A DNA stretch of 62,825 nt, from the NCBI GenBank assembly GCA_002700285.1, contig PACT01000012.1, positions 18,735 to 81,559 of the forward strand. Direction: 5' to 3'. Shown here in pieces: positions 8,303 through 17,241 of this stretch (positions within the stretch are counted from its first letter, which is position 1; each line of letters starts with the position of its first letter). The position numbers and the translations under genes were made by a program. The DNA comes from Crocinitomicaceae bacterium. GTDB lineage: Bacteria > Bacteroidota > Bacteroidia > Flavobacteriales_D > Sanyastnellaceae. The notes below the pieces were generated by a model. That model ran no database searches. It worked only from the letters and a program-made list of their open reading frames with translations, and was not told the origin of the DNA.

Positions 8303-9510
8303 ACCTGAGTATTCTTAATGACAACAGCATACCCCTGCCCCACACCTATACATAGGGTAACCAATCCATATACACCTCCTGTTCTCTTCAGATGATTCGC
8401 CGCAGAAAGCAAAATCCTTGATCCCGTCATACCGAGTGGATGACCAAGCGAGATACCACCTCCATTTGGATTAATTCTTGCGTCATCATCTGCCAAACCC
8501 CACGCACGTATGCATGACAACGCTTGCGCAGAAAAAGCTTCATTGAGTTCGATCACATCGAGGTCGTCGAACCCGATGCCTGCTCTTGTTAAAGCGATTT
8601 CTGACGCTTTTACGGGGCCTATACCCATAACCCGAGGTTCTACTCCTACAACAGCACTAGAAACAATCTCAGCGAGAGGTGTTAAGCCCTGCGCTTTTAA
8701 TCCATTTTCGTTTGCGAAAAGCAATGCTGCAGCGCCATCGTTCAGACCGCTGGCATTGCCGGCTGTGACAGAACCGCCATCTTTTTTGAAGGCGGGGCGA
8801 AGTTTTGCAAGAATTTCTATTGTCGTTCCTGACTTAATAAATTCATCGTGTTCGAAGATTAAATCATCCTGTTTGCGTCTTGGGATTTTGACTGGGACAA
8901 TTTCTTCTGACAACCTGCCTTCATCTCTTGCCGCAGTGGCTTTCATATGTGATCGATATGCAAAAGCGTCCTGATCTTCTCTAGAAATCCCGTATTTCTC
9001 AACAAGATTTTCAGCCGTCACACCCATGCCATCCACACCATATACTGATTCTAGTTTGGGATTGATGAATCTCCAACCGAAACTGGTGTCAAACAGTTTG
9101 CTGTCTCTACCGAAAGGCTGAGAGGCTTTCGACATGACCCAAGGGCCTCTCGTCATGTTTTCAACTCCGCCCGCAATCACGACATCTGCGTCTCCCATTG
9201 ACAACATTCTACTGCCATTCACTGCTGCGGATAATCCCGAAGCACAGAGCCTGTTGACTGTTTCGCCAGGCACGGTAAAAGGCATCCCTGCCAGCAACAA
9301 AGACATACGGGCAACATTTCTATTGTCTTCTCCTGCTTGGTTTGCACACCCTAAAATCACATCTCCTACAGAAGCAGGATCAAGACTTTGATTGCGTTTT
9401 AACAACTCAGAAATAGTTAAAGCGGCCAAATCATCTGTTCTAACAGACGCGAGTGTCCCACCAAAAGATCCAATAGGTGTTCTAATTCCATCAACAAGAT
9501 ATGCTTTCAT
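8299..9510 (-). CDS. 3-oxoadipyl-CoA / acetyl-CoA thiolase (PcaF/PaaJ-like)
   Basis: The 403-aa protein is a full-length type II thiolase. The nucleophile is Cys89 in NRLCASG, the general base is His357 in GGGISLGHPLGMTG, and the second cysteine is Cys387 in TLCIGVGQG. The closest remembered match is the 3-oxoadipyl-CoA thiolase subgroup (PcaF/PaaJ), which cleaves 3-oxoadipyl-CoA to succinyl-CoA and acetyl-CoA. General beta-ketothiolase activity cannot be excluded. It is first in an operon with a PaaY-like protein, which favours an aromatic-acid role. A perfect -7 box lies at 9529-9536. Confidence 0.85.
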   Translation of the reverse strand: MKAYLVDGIRTPIGSFGGTLASVRTDDLAALTISELLKRNQSLDPASVGDVILGCANQAGEDNRNVARMSLLLAGMPFTVPGETVNRLCASGLSAAVNGSRMLSMGDADVVIAGGVENMTRGPWVMSKASQPFGRDSKLFDTSFGWRFINPKLESVYGVDGMGVTAENLVEKYGISREDQDAFAYRSHMKATAARDEGRLSEEIVPVKIPRRKQDDLIFEHDEFIKSGTTIEILAKLRPAFKKDGGSVTAGNASGLNDGAAALLFANENGLKAQGLTPLAEIVSSAVVGVEPRVMGIGPVKASEIALTRAGIGFDDLDVIELNEAFSAQALSCIRAWGLADDDARINPNGGGISLGHPLGMTGSRILLSAANHLKRTGGVYGLVTLCIGVGQGYAVVIKNTQV

Positions 9511-9528
9511 TTGTCAAAATTTCTGCTA

Positions 9529-9536
9529 CAAAGATA
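9529..9536 (-). promoter_or_regulatory. -7 box (TATCTTTG) for the thiolase operon
   Basis: The minus strand reads TATCTTTG, matching TAnnTTTG exactly, 18 nt before the thiolase ATG. A second, imperfect box (AAATTTTG, 9522-9515) sits 4 nt before the ATG at the leaderless-type spacing seen elsewhere in the window. Confidence 0.5.
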
Positions 9537-9543
9537 AGGTGCT

Positions 9544-9551
9544 TAAATTGC
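9544..9551 (+). promoter_or_regulatory. Promoter-like box TAAATTGC 4 nt before start codon
   Basis: A TAnnTT core begins exactly 12 nt before the ATG at 9556. It shares this spacing with six other first-in-unit genes in the window, which suggests a leaderless transcript. The last two bases (GC) deviate from the TG of the consensus. Confidence 0.4.
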
Positions 9552-9555
9552 ACAC

Positions 9556-10674
9556 ATGAATATAGCCATCGCTTCGACATTCCATCCCTATCGAGGTGGT
9601 ATTGCTCAGTTTAATGACCAGATGGCAAATTCACTTAAATCCATCGGGCACGATGTACGTTGTTACAATTGGAGTCGACAGTACCCATCCGTCTTGTTTC
9701 CAGGCAAAACCCAAATAAAAACGGGCACGATTCGTCCCTCCTCTGGACCTGATGCACCCATGGATTCAATTTCGCCTAATTCGTGGCGTAAAACAGCGAC
9801 TGAAATTCTGGCACATGGGGATGTCGATTTGGTCATACTCCCGTTTTGGCATTCAGCACTCGCTCCTGCATTAAGAGGGGTCGCGAAAGCCCTCAAAAAA
9901 CAATCTCCAATGACGAAGGTGGTTGCGTTAATGCACAACGCAACCTCACATGACGGAAAAGCGTCCGACAAATGGCTCACGAAAAGATTCTTAAATCGTG
10001 TAGACGCCTGCATCACTTTAAGTGAATCAGTCACAGAAGACGTTAAAAAGCTTGCCCCGAAACTCGATATCACAACACTTTTCCATCCGCTCTACACGCA
10101 TTACGAAAAAATTGAATCTCGTGAGGACTCTTTCACACATTTAGGTCTCCCAAGTTCAGCAAATCATACGGTTCTGTTTTTCGGAATCATTAGGCCCTAT
10201 AAAGGCCTCTCCACATTGATTCAAGCCGCTGAAGAGCTTAACCCGGACATTCATATTGTCATTGCAGGTGAGTGCTATGGGTCTTGGAATCCATATAAAA
10301 ACTTAATTCAGTCAAGTCAGGCTGCATCTAGAATACATGTATTTAATGAATATATTCTAGATTCTAAATTGCCCTTTATCTTCGGCGCTGCAGACTTGGT
10401 TGTTCTCCCCTATTTAAATGCCTCACAAAGTGGCGTCACAGCCACAGCTGTTCACTATAATCTACCCATTATCGCAAGTGATGTCGGAGACCTGTCCGCG
10501 ACCATTACTCCTGGAGTTACAGGAGAACTTGTCACACCTGGCGCGTCGAAGGAATTGGCTAGGGCCATAAATGAATGGGTCAATGCGAAGCATACCCCGG
10601 AAGATATTCTACCCGCATACGCAGCGATACGCAAAACAAATTCTTGGGAGGCTTTTGCCGAAAAGCTTACTTGA
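9556..10674 (+). CDS. GT4-family glycosyltransferase
   Basis: The 372-aa GT-B fold protein has an N-terminal acceptor domain starting MNIAIASTFHPYRGGIAQFN, the glycine-rich opening of GT4 enzymes. The C-terminal nucleotide-sugar domain contains FFGIIRPYKGLSTLIQA and the E-x7-E-like region around YLNASQSGVTATAVHYNLPIIAS. The likely role is transfer of a sugar to a cell-surface glycan, possibly lipopolysaccharide or exopolysaccharide. Donor and acceptor cannot be read from sequence. It stands alone, divergent from the thiolase operon with only 45 bp between start codons. Confidence 0.8.
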   Translation: MNIAIASTFHPYRGGIAQFNDQMANSLKSIGHDVRCYNWSRQYPSVLFPGKTQIKTGTIRPSSGPDAPMDSISPNSWRKTATEILAHGDVDLVILPFWHSALAPALRGVAKALKKQSPMTKVVALMHNATSHDGKASDKWLTKRFLNRVDACITLSESVTEDVKKLAPKLDITTLFHPLYTHYEKIESREDSFTHLGLPSSANHTVLFFGIIRPYKGLSTLIQAAEELNPDIHIVIAGECYGSWNPYKNLIQSSQAASRIHVFNEYILDSKLPFIFGAADLVVLPYLNASQSGVTATAVHYNLPIIASDVGDLSATITPGVTGELVTPGASKELARAINEWVNAKHTPEDILPAYAAIRKTNSWEAFAEKLT

Positions 10675-10684
10675 CAGACGGCGT

Positions 10685-11689
10685 TTAGAAATCTGAGAGC
10701 ACCTCTATTAACGGGTCGAAAACATATCTCTGAACCAGGACAATCTCACCACCTGAAGTCAGACCGTACATGTATTCCTCGTCTGGTCCTGACTCAGTCT
10801 GTTTCCAAAATAAATCGAACTTGGAACTTTTCCCATCAAATCCTTTGACAAGCATCGTAAACGCAGGAATTGTATTTCTGATACTTTCCTGACCAGATTC
10901 AGTAAGGTGATTGTTATATGATTCGAAATGGACTTTTCGAAAGCGTAAAAATTGATTTTGAACTTTCAGCGTATCTCGAATTGACAAGAGCGTACCTGAA
11001 CCATTTTCAAGACTGATATCCCCGTTGGGGTTAGATTTAATGGTGTATGAATGGTATGGCTTAGCGTGATGAACCACGGTCACTTCAGCCAAAGATCTTC
11101 CAGGAAAATCAAACACTCCCGTATATCTCCATTCGTTTACATCCGTAAAAAACCGTGTAGAAAGAAAACCTATTGAACCTTTAAGACTCACTACAAAAGG
11201 TTCAGAAGACATTCCAAGACCTGGCGACTCTAGAACCATATAAGTACCGGTATGGCTGGGAGTTGATGTGCCTACATACCAAGTCTTAACGGGTGTGTCT
11301 CCACCCTGATAAATCTCAACTTTTTTTGCTGTTCCTGCAAGATTTCGTATTACTGTCCCTCTCATTTTTTCATTAACAGGCCCCTTGACTTCAATTCTGG
11401 AAAAGGTTTTAAGAAGGAGGTCTGTGGCGTCTTTTCGTGCCAAGAATTCGCCATTTAAAGTCCAAAACCTTGTGTCGAGTGACCTTTCTAGCAATGCTGC
11501 TCCTCCTTGGTTGTCAGCGATAAAAATCTTGTCGACTAGGCTTGTGTCTGAGATTGAGAAATCAGCTTGGACATTGGAAGACAAATCTCCTCTGGCGTCC
11601 TGTGTTTTCCAAATAATTCCAGTAATTATTGTGACAACAATAAGAACTATGAGTATTCTGAGATTTGATTTCATTGTTTTAAATTTCAA
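10685..11689 (-). CDS. DUF4340-type membrane-anchored protein
   Basis: The 334-aa protein has one N-terminal membrane segment (about residues 10-28, ILIVLIVVTIITGIIW) followed by an extracytoplasmic beta-rich region with repeated modules of the DUF4340 type. DUF4340 proteins are commonly encoded next to GldF/GldG-like ABC transporter components, as here (26 bp downstream of the fused gene). A role as a periplasmic accessory of that transporter is inferred from context. An internal ATG at 11674 is an alternative start. Confidence 0.65.
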   Translation of the reverse strand: MKFKTMKSNLRILIVLIVVTIITGIIWKTQDARGDLSSNVQADFSISDTSLVDKIFIADNQGGAALLERSLDTRFWTLNGEFLARKDATDLLLKTFSRIEVKGPVNEKMRGTVIRNLAGTAKKVEIYQGGDTPVKTWYVGTSTPSHTGTYMVLESPGLGMSSEPFVVSLKGSIGFLSTRFFTDVNEWRYTGVFDFPGRSLAEVTVVHHAKPYHSYTIKSNPNGDISLENGSGTLLSIRDTLKVQNQFLRFRKVHFESYNNHLTESGQESIRNTIPAFTMLVKGFDGKSSKFDLFWKQTESGPDEEYMYGLTSGGEIVLVQRYVFDPLIEVLSDF

Positions 11690-11715
11690 TCGATATTATC
11701 TTATTGTAGGCGATA

Positions 11716-14181
11716 TTATGATCCATAAACGCTTGAACGATGTTTAAAGATAACAAGGCCTGAAAGTAACACAACAAAAAGAGGCAATCCAATAGCGAGA
11801 GATTGCCACCCCAATCGAGAAGATGTAATTCTATCATTGTCGAGCGAGCGAAGTTTAATCGCACGTGATCTCACAGAGATAATTGAATTTTCATCTAAAA
11901 GATGATTGACAACATTCCGAAGAAACTCTTTGTTGTCGTAAACAACACGCCCAGCATATCTGTCATAACCCAGCGGGTAAATTTGTGGACCTTCCTGAGT
12001 GAGAATCACCTTGTTCTTTGCGACATCTCCATCACCAATAACCACCATGGCAGAAGGTCTGCCCTCAGCCCTGAATGCAAAATCTGCATCTCGAAGCAAC
12101 GTGTCAGGAAGAATATCCGTAAAATGAGATTTAAAAGAACCCTCAATGAGGACAGCAAATGGCGTGTATGGCGTATTGTTAGAATTAAAGTATGAGGGCT
12201 CCAAATCCACAATAGCACTTGAAACCCTGACTGGTGCTTTGTAGGTCCTAGCAAGGGAAGAACTTCTCAGTAAAACTGTTTTTTTTAGATCTGCATCAGT
12301 AGAAACAGTATCCAAACCAGAAACGAAATCGAAATGAATGGGATCAAGGTTCGTTGTGATTGGATGTGAAATGCCTTGAGGAATCGCAAGAGGGGAAAAG
12401 TACCAACTGAAAAGCTGCATGCTTCTTTGGTTGCCTTGTGGACCAGCATCAAAGGCAATTGGCGCACATTGTGGGTCAATAATAAGATTTTTGTTTAATC
12501 GAACGCCATAATCAAAAAACTGATGATTCAGACCCATTGGATTCGCCGTAGCCATCGTTGTTTGGGATGAGCGAAGAGAATCCAAATCCGTAAGAATAGG
12601 ATCAACCATCCACAGCATCCGACCTCCACCCATGAGAAATTGATCAAGAATAAGTCTGTCTTTGTTTGAAAACGTAGAATCTGGCCCAGCAATGACAATA
12701 AGGTCAAATCGGTTTGTCCTATACTTCATCCCTTCTAGGCGTTCGCTGAGTATGTTTATTTTCCCATCAAGACTTATCCGAGAAACATTATAATCTTCAT
12801 CTAATGAATTCATGAAGTCTGCAACTTCAATTTCTGGCAGCTCGCCATGTCCTTCAATAAATGCGATATTTGGCACTTCATCAAATAACACTCTGCGAAG
12901 CGAGGTCGACAGTTCATATTCAATAGCGTTGATGGAACCCTGTATCATTTCTTCTGTGGGCTGAGGAGTATCTGACCTGAAGAACTGGACAGGCACTTCT
13001 TTTCCTCCTGAACTGATGAGGGCAGAAGGCCAAATATTTCTAAATGTCTTACCTCCTGCTGTTTCATATCCTATCCGCGTAAATGAAACACCTTGTTCGA
13101 GCAGTTTCTCTTCGTTCTGACCTTGAGATCGTGGATCATCTGTTTCATAGATATCCACGAATTGAAAGCGAAGGTGGTTACTTGAAGCCACAGCAAATTC
13201 TTCAAGTTTTTCTCTAATAGAATTCTCAAGACGTTTCCACTGGGCGGGGAAATCACCCGTGAGGTAACAGGTGACGATGACGTCACGGCTGTCGGCATTC
13301 AGTTCTTCCATAAGTTGAAGTGAGCCCTCCGTCAATGTATGGCGTTTCTCTGAAGTAAGATCCACAGAAAAATGAACAATATGGGCAGAAAAAAGAAGCA
13401 CACAAAAAATCGAGACGACCAAAGATAACCTGAGTCCTTCTCTTCCAATTCGACCTCTTTCAAGTGCGAGAACAAATCTTGCAAGGAGAAGAAATAAAAC
13501 GTCCACAAAAATAAAATACGCGATATCTCGGGAGTCAATTAGACCGCGACTTAAAGAACGATAATGTGATTCAAATCCCAAATTGACAAAGTAGTAATCC
13601 AATTGCCCTAAAAGAGCGAAATCACCAAGGGCAGTAAACCCGATATAAACCACTGTAGAGAAAATCATCGCAGAAAGAAAAGCGACAAGCGGTTGAGAGG
13701 TAGAGGCTGAAGTGAATATGCCAATCGCAGCTATTGAAGAGCTTAGCATAAATAAGCCGATATATGAACCCCAAATAGCACCCAAATCCAAATTCCATTG
13801 AGGGCTCCCCAATTCCCCCAACACCCACACAAATCCTAGTGTAGGAAGCAAAGCAAGAAAGATGAGGGCCAAGGCGCCTATGAATTTTGCAAAAACAACT
13901 TCACCTTCAAGCAAAGGCCGTGTGAGAAGAAGTTCTAGGGTGCCGCTTCTGCGTTCTTCAGCAAAACTCCGCATTGTAATCGCGGGAATGAGAAACAAAA
14001 GAACCCAAGGGGCCAAAGTGAAGAAAGGATCCATTGAGGCCACTCCACCAGACAAGATATTCCAAGGGCCAGGAAATACCCATAGAAAAAGCCCCATTAA
14101 CAGTAGAAAAGCTGCAATAACAACATATCCTATTAAAGAACTAAAAAAAACACGAATTTCTTTAAAAATCAGAGCTCTCAT
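11716..14181 (-). CDS. GldF-GldG fusion: ABC permease plus auxiliary component
   Basis: I chose the start at 14181 because it overlaps the upstream stop as ATGA and the product then begins MRALIFKEIRVFF, as GldF does. The reading frame is open further upstream to 14259. The 821-aa product has a six-TM ABC-2-type permease (about 1-235, with the FAEERRSGTLELLLTRPL motif). A GldG-like region follows: a TM near 255, a periplasmic domain with GGGRMLWMVDP, and a C-terminal TM near 795-815. In Flavobacterium johnsoniae these are separate genes working with the GldA ATPase in gliding and T9SS function. No gldA is visible here. Fusion is seen in one uninterrupted frame. Confidence 0.85.
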   Translation of the reverse strand: MRALIFKEIRVFFSSLIGYVVIAAFLLLMGLFLWVFPGPWNILSGGVASMDPFFTLAPWVLLFLIPAITMRSFAEERRSGTLELLLTRPLLEGEVVFAKFIGALALIFLALLPTLGFVWVLGELGSPQWNLDLGAIWGSYIGLFMLSSSIAAIGIFTSASTSQPLVAFLSAMIFSTVVYIGFTALGDFALLGQLDYYFVNLGFESHYRSLSRGLIDSRDIAYFIFVDVLFLLLARFVLALERGRIGREGLRLSLVVSIFCVLLFSAHIVHFSVDLTSEKRHTLTEGSLQLMEELNADSRDVIVTCYLTGDFPAQWKRLENSIREKLEEFAVASSNHLRFQFVDIYETDDPRSQGQNEEKLLEQGVSFTRIGYETAGGKTFRNIWPSALISSGGKEVPVQFFRSDTPQPTEEMIQGSINAIEYELSTSLRRVLFDEVPNIAFIEGHGELPEIEVADFMNSLDEDYNVSRISLDGKINILSERLEGMKYRTNRFDLIVIAGPDSTFSNKDRLILDQFLMGGGRMLWMVDPILTDLDSLRSSQTTMATANPMGLNHQFFDYGVRLNKNLIIDPQCAPIAFDAGPQGNQRSMQLFSWYFSPLAIPQGISHPITTNLDPIHFDFVSGLDTVSTDADLKKTVLLRSSSLARTYKAPVRVSSAIVDLEPSYFNSNNTPYTPFAVLIEGSFKSHFTDILPDTLLRDADFAFRAEGRPSAMVVIGDGDVAKNKVILTQEGPQIYPLGYDRYAGRVVYDNKEFLRNVVNHLLDENSIISVRSRAIKLRSLDNDRITSSRLGWQSLAIGLPLFVVLLSGLVIFKHRSSVYGS

Positions 14182-14486
14182 TGTAGATGCGATTTTGAAT
14201 GCGAAATGTACGAAATCACTTCTGGAGGTGCTGAAAATAATTGCTTTGTTTCTGGCCAAACTTTCCCAAACAACACAGACTTCCTGTAATTATTCAAACT
14301 CTCCTCATTGTCCCACCGACTGATCGTTGTTTTGACATTTGGATTTGATGCATCTGTAACCAACTCCACAGAAAAACATCCAGATTGAGACGAGATTTCG
14401 TCCGAGTGTTTTGCAAAAAGAGCTTCAAAATCTATTTTGGAAGATTCTGAAAAAGTCATTCTAACAATTCTAACAATACTGGTCAT
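14178..14486 (-). CDS. Antibiotic-biosynthesis-monooxygenase-like small protein
   Basis: The 102-aa protein is a ferredoxin-like ABM-fold protein: VRIVRMTF opening, an FEALFAKH helix, GCFSVELV, then SRWDNEESLNNYRKS and LFGKVWPETKQLF. Similar proteins occur in many Bacteroidota, often beside gldF. It overlaps the GldFG start by 4 bp and follows the SAM hydrolase gene by 9 bp, so the four genes probably form one operon. The enzymatic role is unknown; the fold includes haem-degrading and quinone-handling enzymes. Confidence 0.7.
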   Translation of the reverse strand: MTSIVRIVRMTFSESSKIDFEALFAKHSDEISSQSGCFSVELVTDASNPNVKTTISRWDNEESLNNYRKSVLFGKVWPETKQLFSAPPEVISYISHSKSHLQ

Positions 14487-14495
14487 TTCATTTAA

Positions 14496-15302
14496 TCAAT
14501 CTGAAAACTCTATTCTAATGACATCGTCAATTTTAATTCCCAACAACCCAGTCGCACCACCATTTGCGGTACCAGGTGCACCGTGGTTTATGGCAATTTC
14601 TAAAAAGCCCAAATGATTAAATAGCGCGACCGGCTCACCAACATGAACATCGCTATAATTGTGACTGATTTTTCTAATGTCACTTCGACTTGAACGCATA
14701 ACAATTACAAATTCCCGTTCAGTGCCTACTTCTCGAAAATGTTTCCTTTCAATATCTGTCATACAATTGCCAAAGCCATCTATATCAATAACATGACCCG
14801 TTAATACACGGTTTTCAAATGCGGGTTGCAAAATCGATTTTGAAACAGAAAGTGAAGCCGGACGCCCCAAGAGCTCTGGAATGCCTCCACGGGCCAAATG
14901 GGCGGCGGCGGGAACGAAAATAGCGCGTTCTGGAAAAGTTGGATAATCGAAATCAGCCATCATACTGGATACATCAAAAACTGCGTCTGGACTTTTTCCA
15001 AAAATGAGGTGGAAGACGCCTGTATCTGCGCCTATAAAATACTGATCTTCGATCCGAACAATACGATGTGGACGTTCAGCAGTAGCCTCAGTTTGTACTG
15101 CGATTATGTGAATGGTTCCTTTGGGAAAATGAGCCACAGACGAGCGCAATATTAAAGCTGCATCCACAGAATTAAATTTTCTGACATCGTGAGACAAATC
15201 TACGACATCAACACCAGGCACAGCAGCTATAAGGGCGCCTCTAAGGATGCCTGCATAGTACCTTTCTGGACCATAATCAGATGTTAATGTAATTATAGGC
15301 AT
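14496..15302 (-). CDS. SAM hydrolase / SAM hydroxide adenosyltransferase (DUF62)
   Basis: The 268-aa protein matches the SAM-dependent halogenase-like family. It opens ITLTSDYGPERYYAGILRG with the conserved Asp-Tyr-Gly, continues with DLSHDVRKF and IVRIEDQYFIGADTG, and has a C-terminal GHVIDIDGFGNCMTDI domain. Characterised members hydrolyse S-adenosylmethionine to adenosine and methionine. The gene is first in the operon that includes GldFG, with its start 35 bp from the divergent phoH. A near-consensus box (CACCTTTG) sits 4 nt before the ATG. Confidence 0.85.
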   Translation of the reverse strand: MPIITLTSDYGPERYYAGILRGALIAAVPGVDVVDLSHDVRKFNSVDAALILRSSVAHFPKGTIHIIAVQTEATAERPHRIVRIEDQYFIGADTGVFHLIFGKSPDAVFDVSSMMADFDYPTFPERAIFVPAAAHLARGGIPELLGRPASLSVSKSILQPAFENRVLTGHVIDIDGFGNCMTDIERKHFREVGTEREFVIVMRSSRSDIRKISHNYSDVHVGEPVALFNHLGFLEIAINHGAPGTANGGATGLLGIKIDDVIRIEFSD

Positions 15303-15321
15303 GAGACAAAGGTGGTGTACT

Positions 15322-15329
15322 TATTTTTG
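15322..15329 (+). promoter_or_regulatory. -7 box (TATTTTTG) for phoH
   Basis: This is a perfect TAnnTTTG match 8 nt before the phoH ATG, in a 35-bp gap between divergent start codons. The expected transcript leader is at most a few nucleotides. Confidence 0.5.
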
Positions 15330-15337
15330 TCCTCAAC

Positions 15338-16282
15338 ATGCATGAGACACTGATTTCGATTGAGGGCTTAGACCCGGTTGTAATTCTTGGTAACGAGAAT
15401 TCAAATTTACGCGCGTTACAACGATTTTCTCCTAAACTTCGCATAGTTTCTCGAGGACACGATATCCTTGTGAAAGGAAGCCGTGAAGATGTCGGGAGAT
15501 TTGAGGAAATAATGAGGATGGTTGTGTGGCATGTAGACCGCTACTCTACACTGACTTTAGACGACCTTGACAGGTTGGCGAAGTCGAACGAAGCCACATT
15601 CATGAAGGATGCCGGGGCCGACAATGTGATTGTACATGGCCCTGCAGGAAACAAGGTGTATGCAAGAACCCCAAATCAGTATAAACTTGTTGATGCAGTG
15701 ACAGAACACGACATGGTGTTTGCTGTAGGACCTGCTGGAACAGGGAAAACGTACACCGCTGTCGCGCTTGCTGTAAAAGCGCTCAAAGAAAAGCGGGTCA
15801 AGAAAATTATCTTAACGCGTCCAGCTGTTGAAGCAGGCGAAAACCTCGGTTTTCTTCCTGGGGACATGAAGGAAAAGTTAGACCCATACTTACAGCCACT
15901 TTACGACGCGCTTACTGACATGATTCCTCATGAAAAAGTCGCGGAATTCTTGGAAAAAGGCGTGATCGAAGTTGCGCCTCTCGCATTTATGAGAGGCAGG
16001 ACGTTGGACAAAGCTTTTGTCATCCTTGATGAAGCACAAAACACGACGATTCCTCAAATAAAAATGTTCTTAACACGAATGGGGCGTGATGCAAAGTATA
16101 TTATCACAGGTGACGAAAGCCAAGTAGACCTTCCATATAGACAGAAATCAGGCCTTGTTCATGTTTTAAACATACTGAAGGATGTCGAAGGTATTTCAAC
16201 AATTAAACTTACCGGAGTGGACGTGATGAGGCACAGACTTGTACGTGCAGTAATAACCGCTTTTGAAAAAGATGAACAATGA
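15338..16282 (+). CDS. phoH: PhoH family ATPase
   Basis: The 314-aa protein has a KH-like N-terminal region followed by the PhoH P-loop domain: Walker A GPAGTGKT (residues 131-138), LTRPAVEAGENLGFLPGD, Walker B FVILDEAQN, and GDESQVDLP. PhoH-like proteins are cytoplasmic ATPases linked to RNA metabolism; the precise function is unsettled. The stop overlaps the purC start (ATGA), forming phoH-purC-sua5 with tight coupling. Confidence 0.9.
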   Translation: MHETLISIEGLDPVVILGNENSNLRALQRFSPKLRIVSRGHDILVKGSREDVGRFEEIMRMVVWHVDRYSTLTLDDLDRLAKSNEATFMKDAGADNVIVHGPAGNKVYARTPNQYKLVDAVTEHDMVFAVGPAGTGKTYTAVALAVKALKEKRVKKIILTRPAVEAGENLGFLPGDMKEKLDPYLQPLYDALTDMIPHEKVAEFLEKGVIEVAPLAFMRGRTLDKAFVILDEAQNTTIPQIKMFLTRMGRDAKYIITGDESQVDLPYRQKSGLVHVLNILKDVEGISTIKLTGVDVMRHRLVRAVITAFEKDEQ

Positions 16283-17241
16283 TGGATGTGAAATCTACAA
16301 CTCCCATAACGAAGACTGATTTCAATTTCTCAGGCCAAACATCGGCCTACTTCGGCAAGGTCCGTGACATGTACGGCATAGGCGAAGACCTGATGGTTGC
16401 GGTCGTATCGGACCGCATTAGCGCCTTTGATGTTGTCATGCCACGCGGAATTCCCTTTAAGGGGCAGGTCCTGAATGGAGTCGCTTCTACATTCTTAGAT
16501 TCTGTATCAGATATCATCACAACATGGAAATTGGCCACTCCAGACCCAAATGTAACAATCGGATATCGCTGCGAGCCCATTCGCCTAGAAATGGTAATCA
16601 GAGGATATCTTACAGGTCACGCTTGGCGCGAGTATGCTTTGGGAAAGAGAACATTGTGTGGGGTATCGATGCCAGAGGGAATGAAGGAGCACGATCGATT
16701 CCCCTCCCCCATTATTACACCTGCGACGAAAGCAGAAGAAGGTCATGACGAAGATATTTCTTCTGCTGACATCATTTCTCGAAACATTGTCACGCCTCAA
16801 ATCTATGCAGAATTAGAGCGTGTGACCCGTGCGCTCTTTGCTAGAGGAACAGAAATGGCATTAGAGAAAGGACTCATACTCGTGGATACAAAATATGAGT
16901 TTGGCATGAGAAATGACAAGCTTGTTCTCATTGATGAGATACACACACCAGATAGCTCACGATATTTTTACAATGAGGGATATTTAAAGCGCCAAGAAAA
17001 CGGAGAGCCCCAAAAGCAACTCAGCAAGGAATTTGTTCGCGAGTGGCTGATAAGTCATGACTTTATGGGGCTCGAAAATCAAAGTCCTCCAGAACTTGAT
17101 GACGACTTTATTGCAGGAGTTACCTCAAGATACATTGAACTGTATGAGAAAATTACAGGTGACACATTTCAGGGAGAAGATTCTCTTTCACCATTGTCTA
17201 GAATAAAAGATAACGTTGAAGAATGGCTATCTAAAAGATGA
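16279..17241 (+). CDS. purC: Phosphoribosylaminoimidazole-succinocarboxamide synthase
   Basis: The 320-aa enzyme catalyses ATP-dependent joining of CAIR and aspartate in purine biosynthesis. SAICAR-synthetase signatures are visible: GKVRDMY, SDRISAFDVVMP, GRxS-type VIRGYLTGHAWREY, and LVDTKYEFG followed by LIDEIHTPDSSRY. It is of the eukaryote-like long type of about 300 aa rather than the 237-aa E. coli type. Two adjacent ATGs (16279, 16282) are possible starts; the first overlaps the phoH stop. Confidence 0.95.
   Translation: MMDVKSTTPITKTDFNFSGQTSAYFGKVRDMYGIGEDLMVAVVSDRISAFDVVMPRGIPFKGQVLNGVASTFLDSVSDIITTWKLATPDPNVTIGYRCEPIRLEMVIRGYLTGHAWREYALGKRTLCGVSMPEGMKEHDRFPSPIITPATKAEEGHDEDISSADIISRNIVTPQIYAELERVTRALFARGTEMALEKGLILVDTKYEFGMRNDKLVLIDEIHTPDSSRYFYNEGYLKRQENGEPQKQLSKEFVREWLISHDFMGLENQSPPELDDDFIAGVTSRYIELYEKITGDTFQGEDSLSPLSRIKDNVEEWLSKR

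Noticed and set aside
8510-8974. 154-codon plus-strand ORF antisense to the thiolase gene
   Set aside because: It lies entirely within a confidently assigned, motif-complete thiolase gene and shows no recognisable domain.
13862-14323. 153-codon plus-strand ORF antisense to the GldFG gene
   Set aside because: It overlaps the permease coding region and the ABM gene on the opposite strand, is rich in Lys/Arg without motifs, and is a shadow reading.
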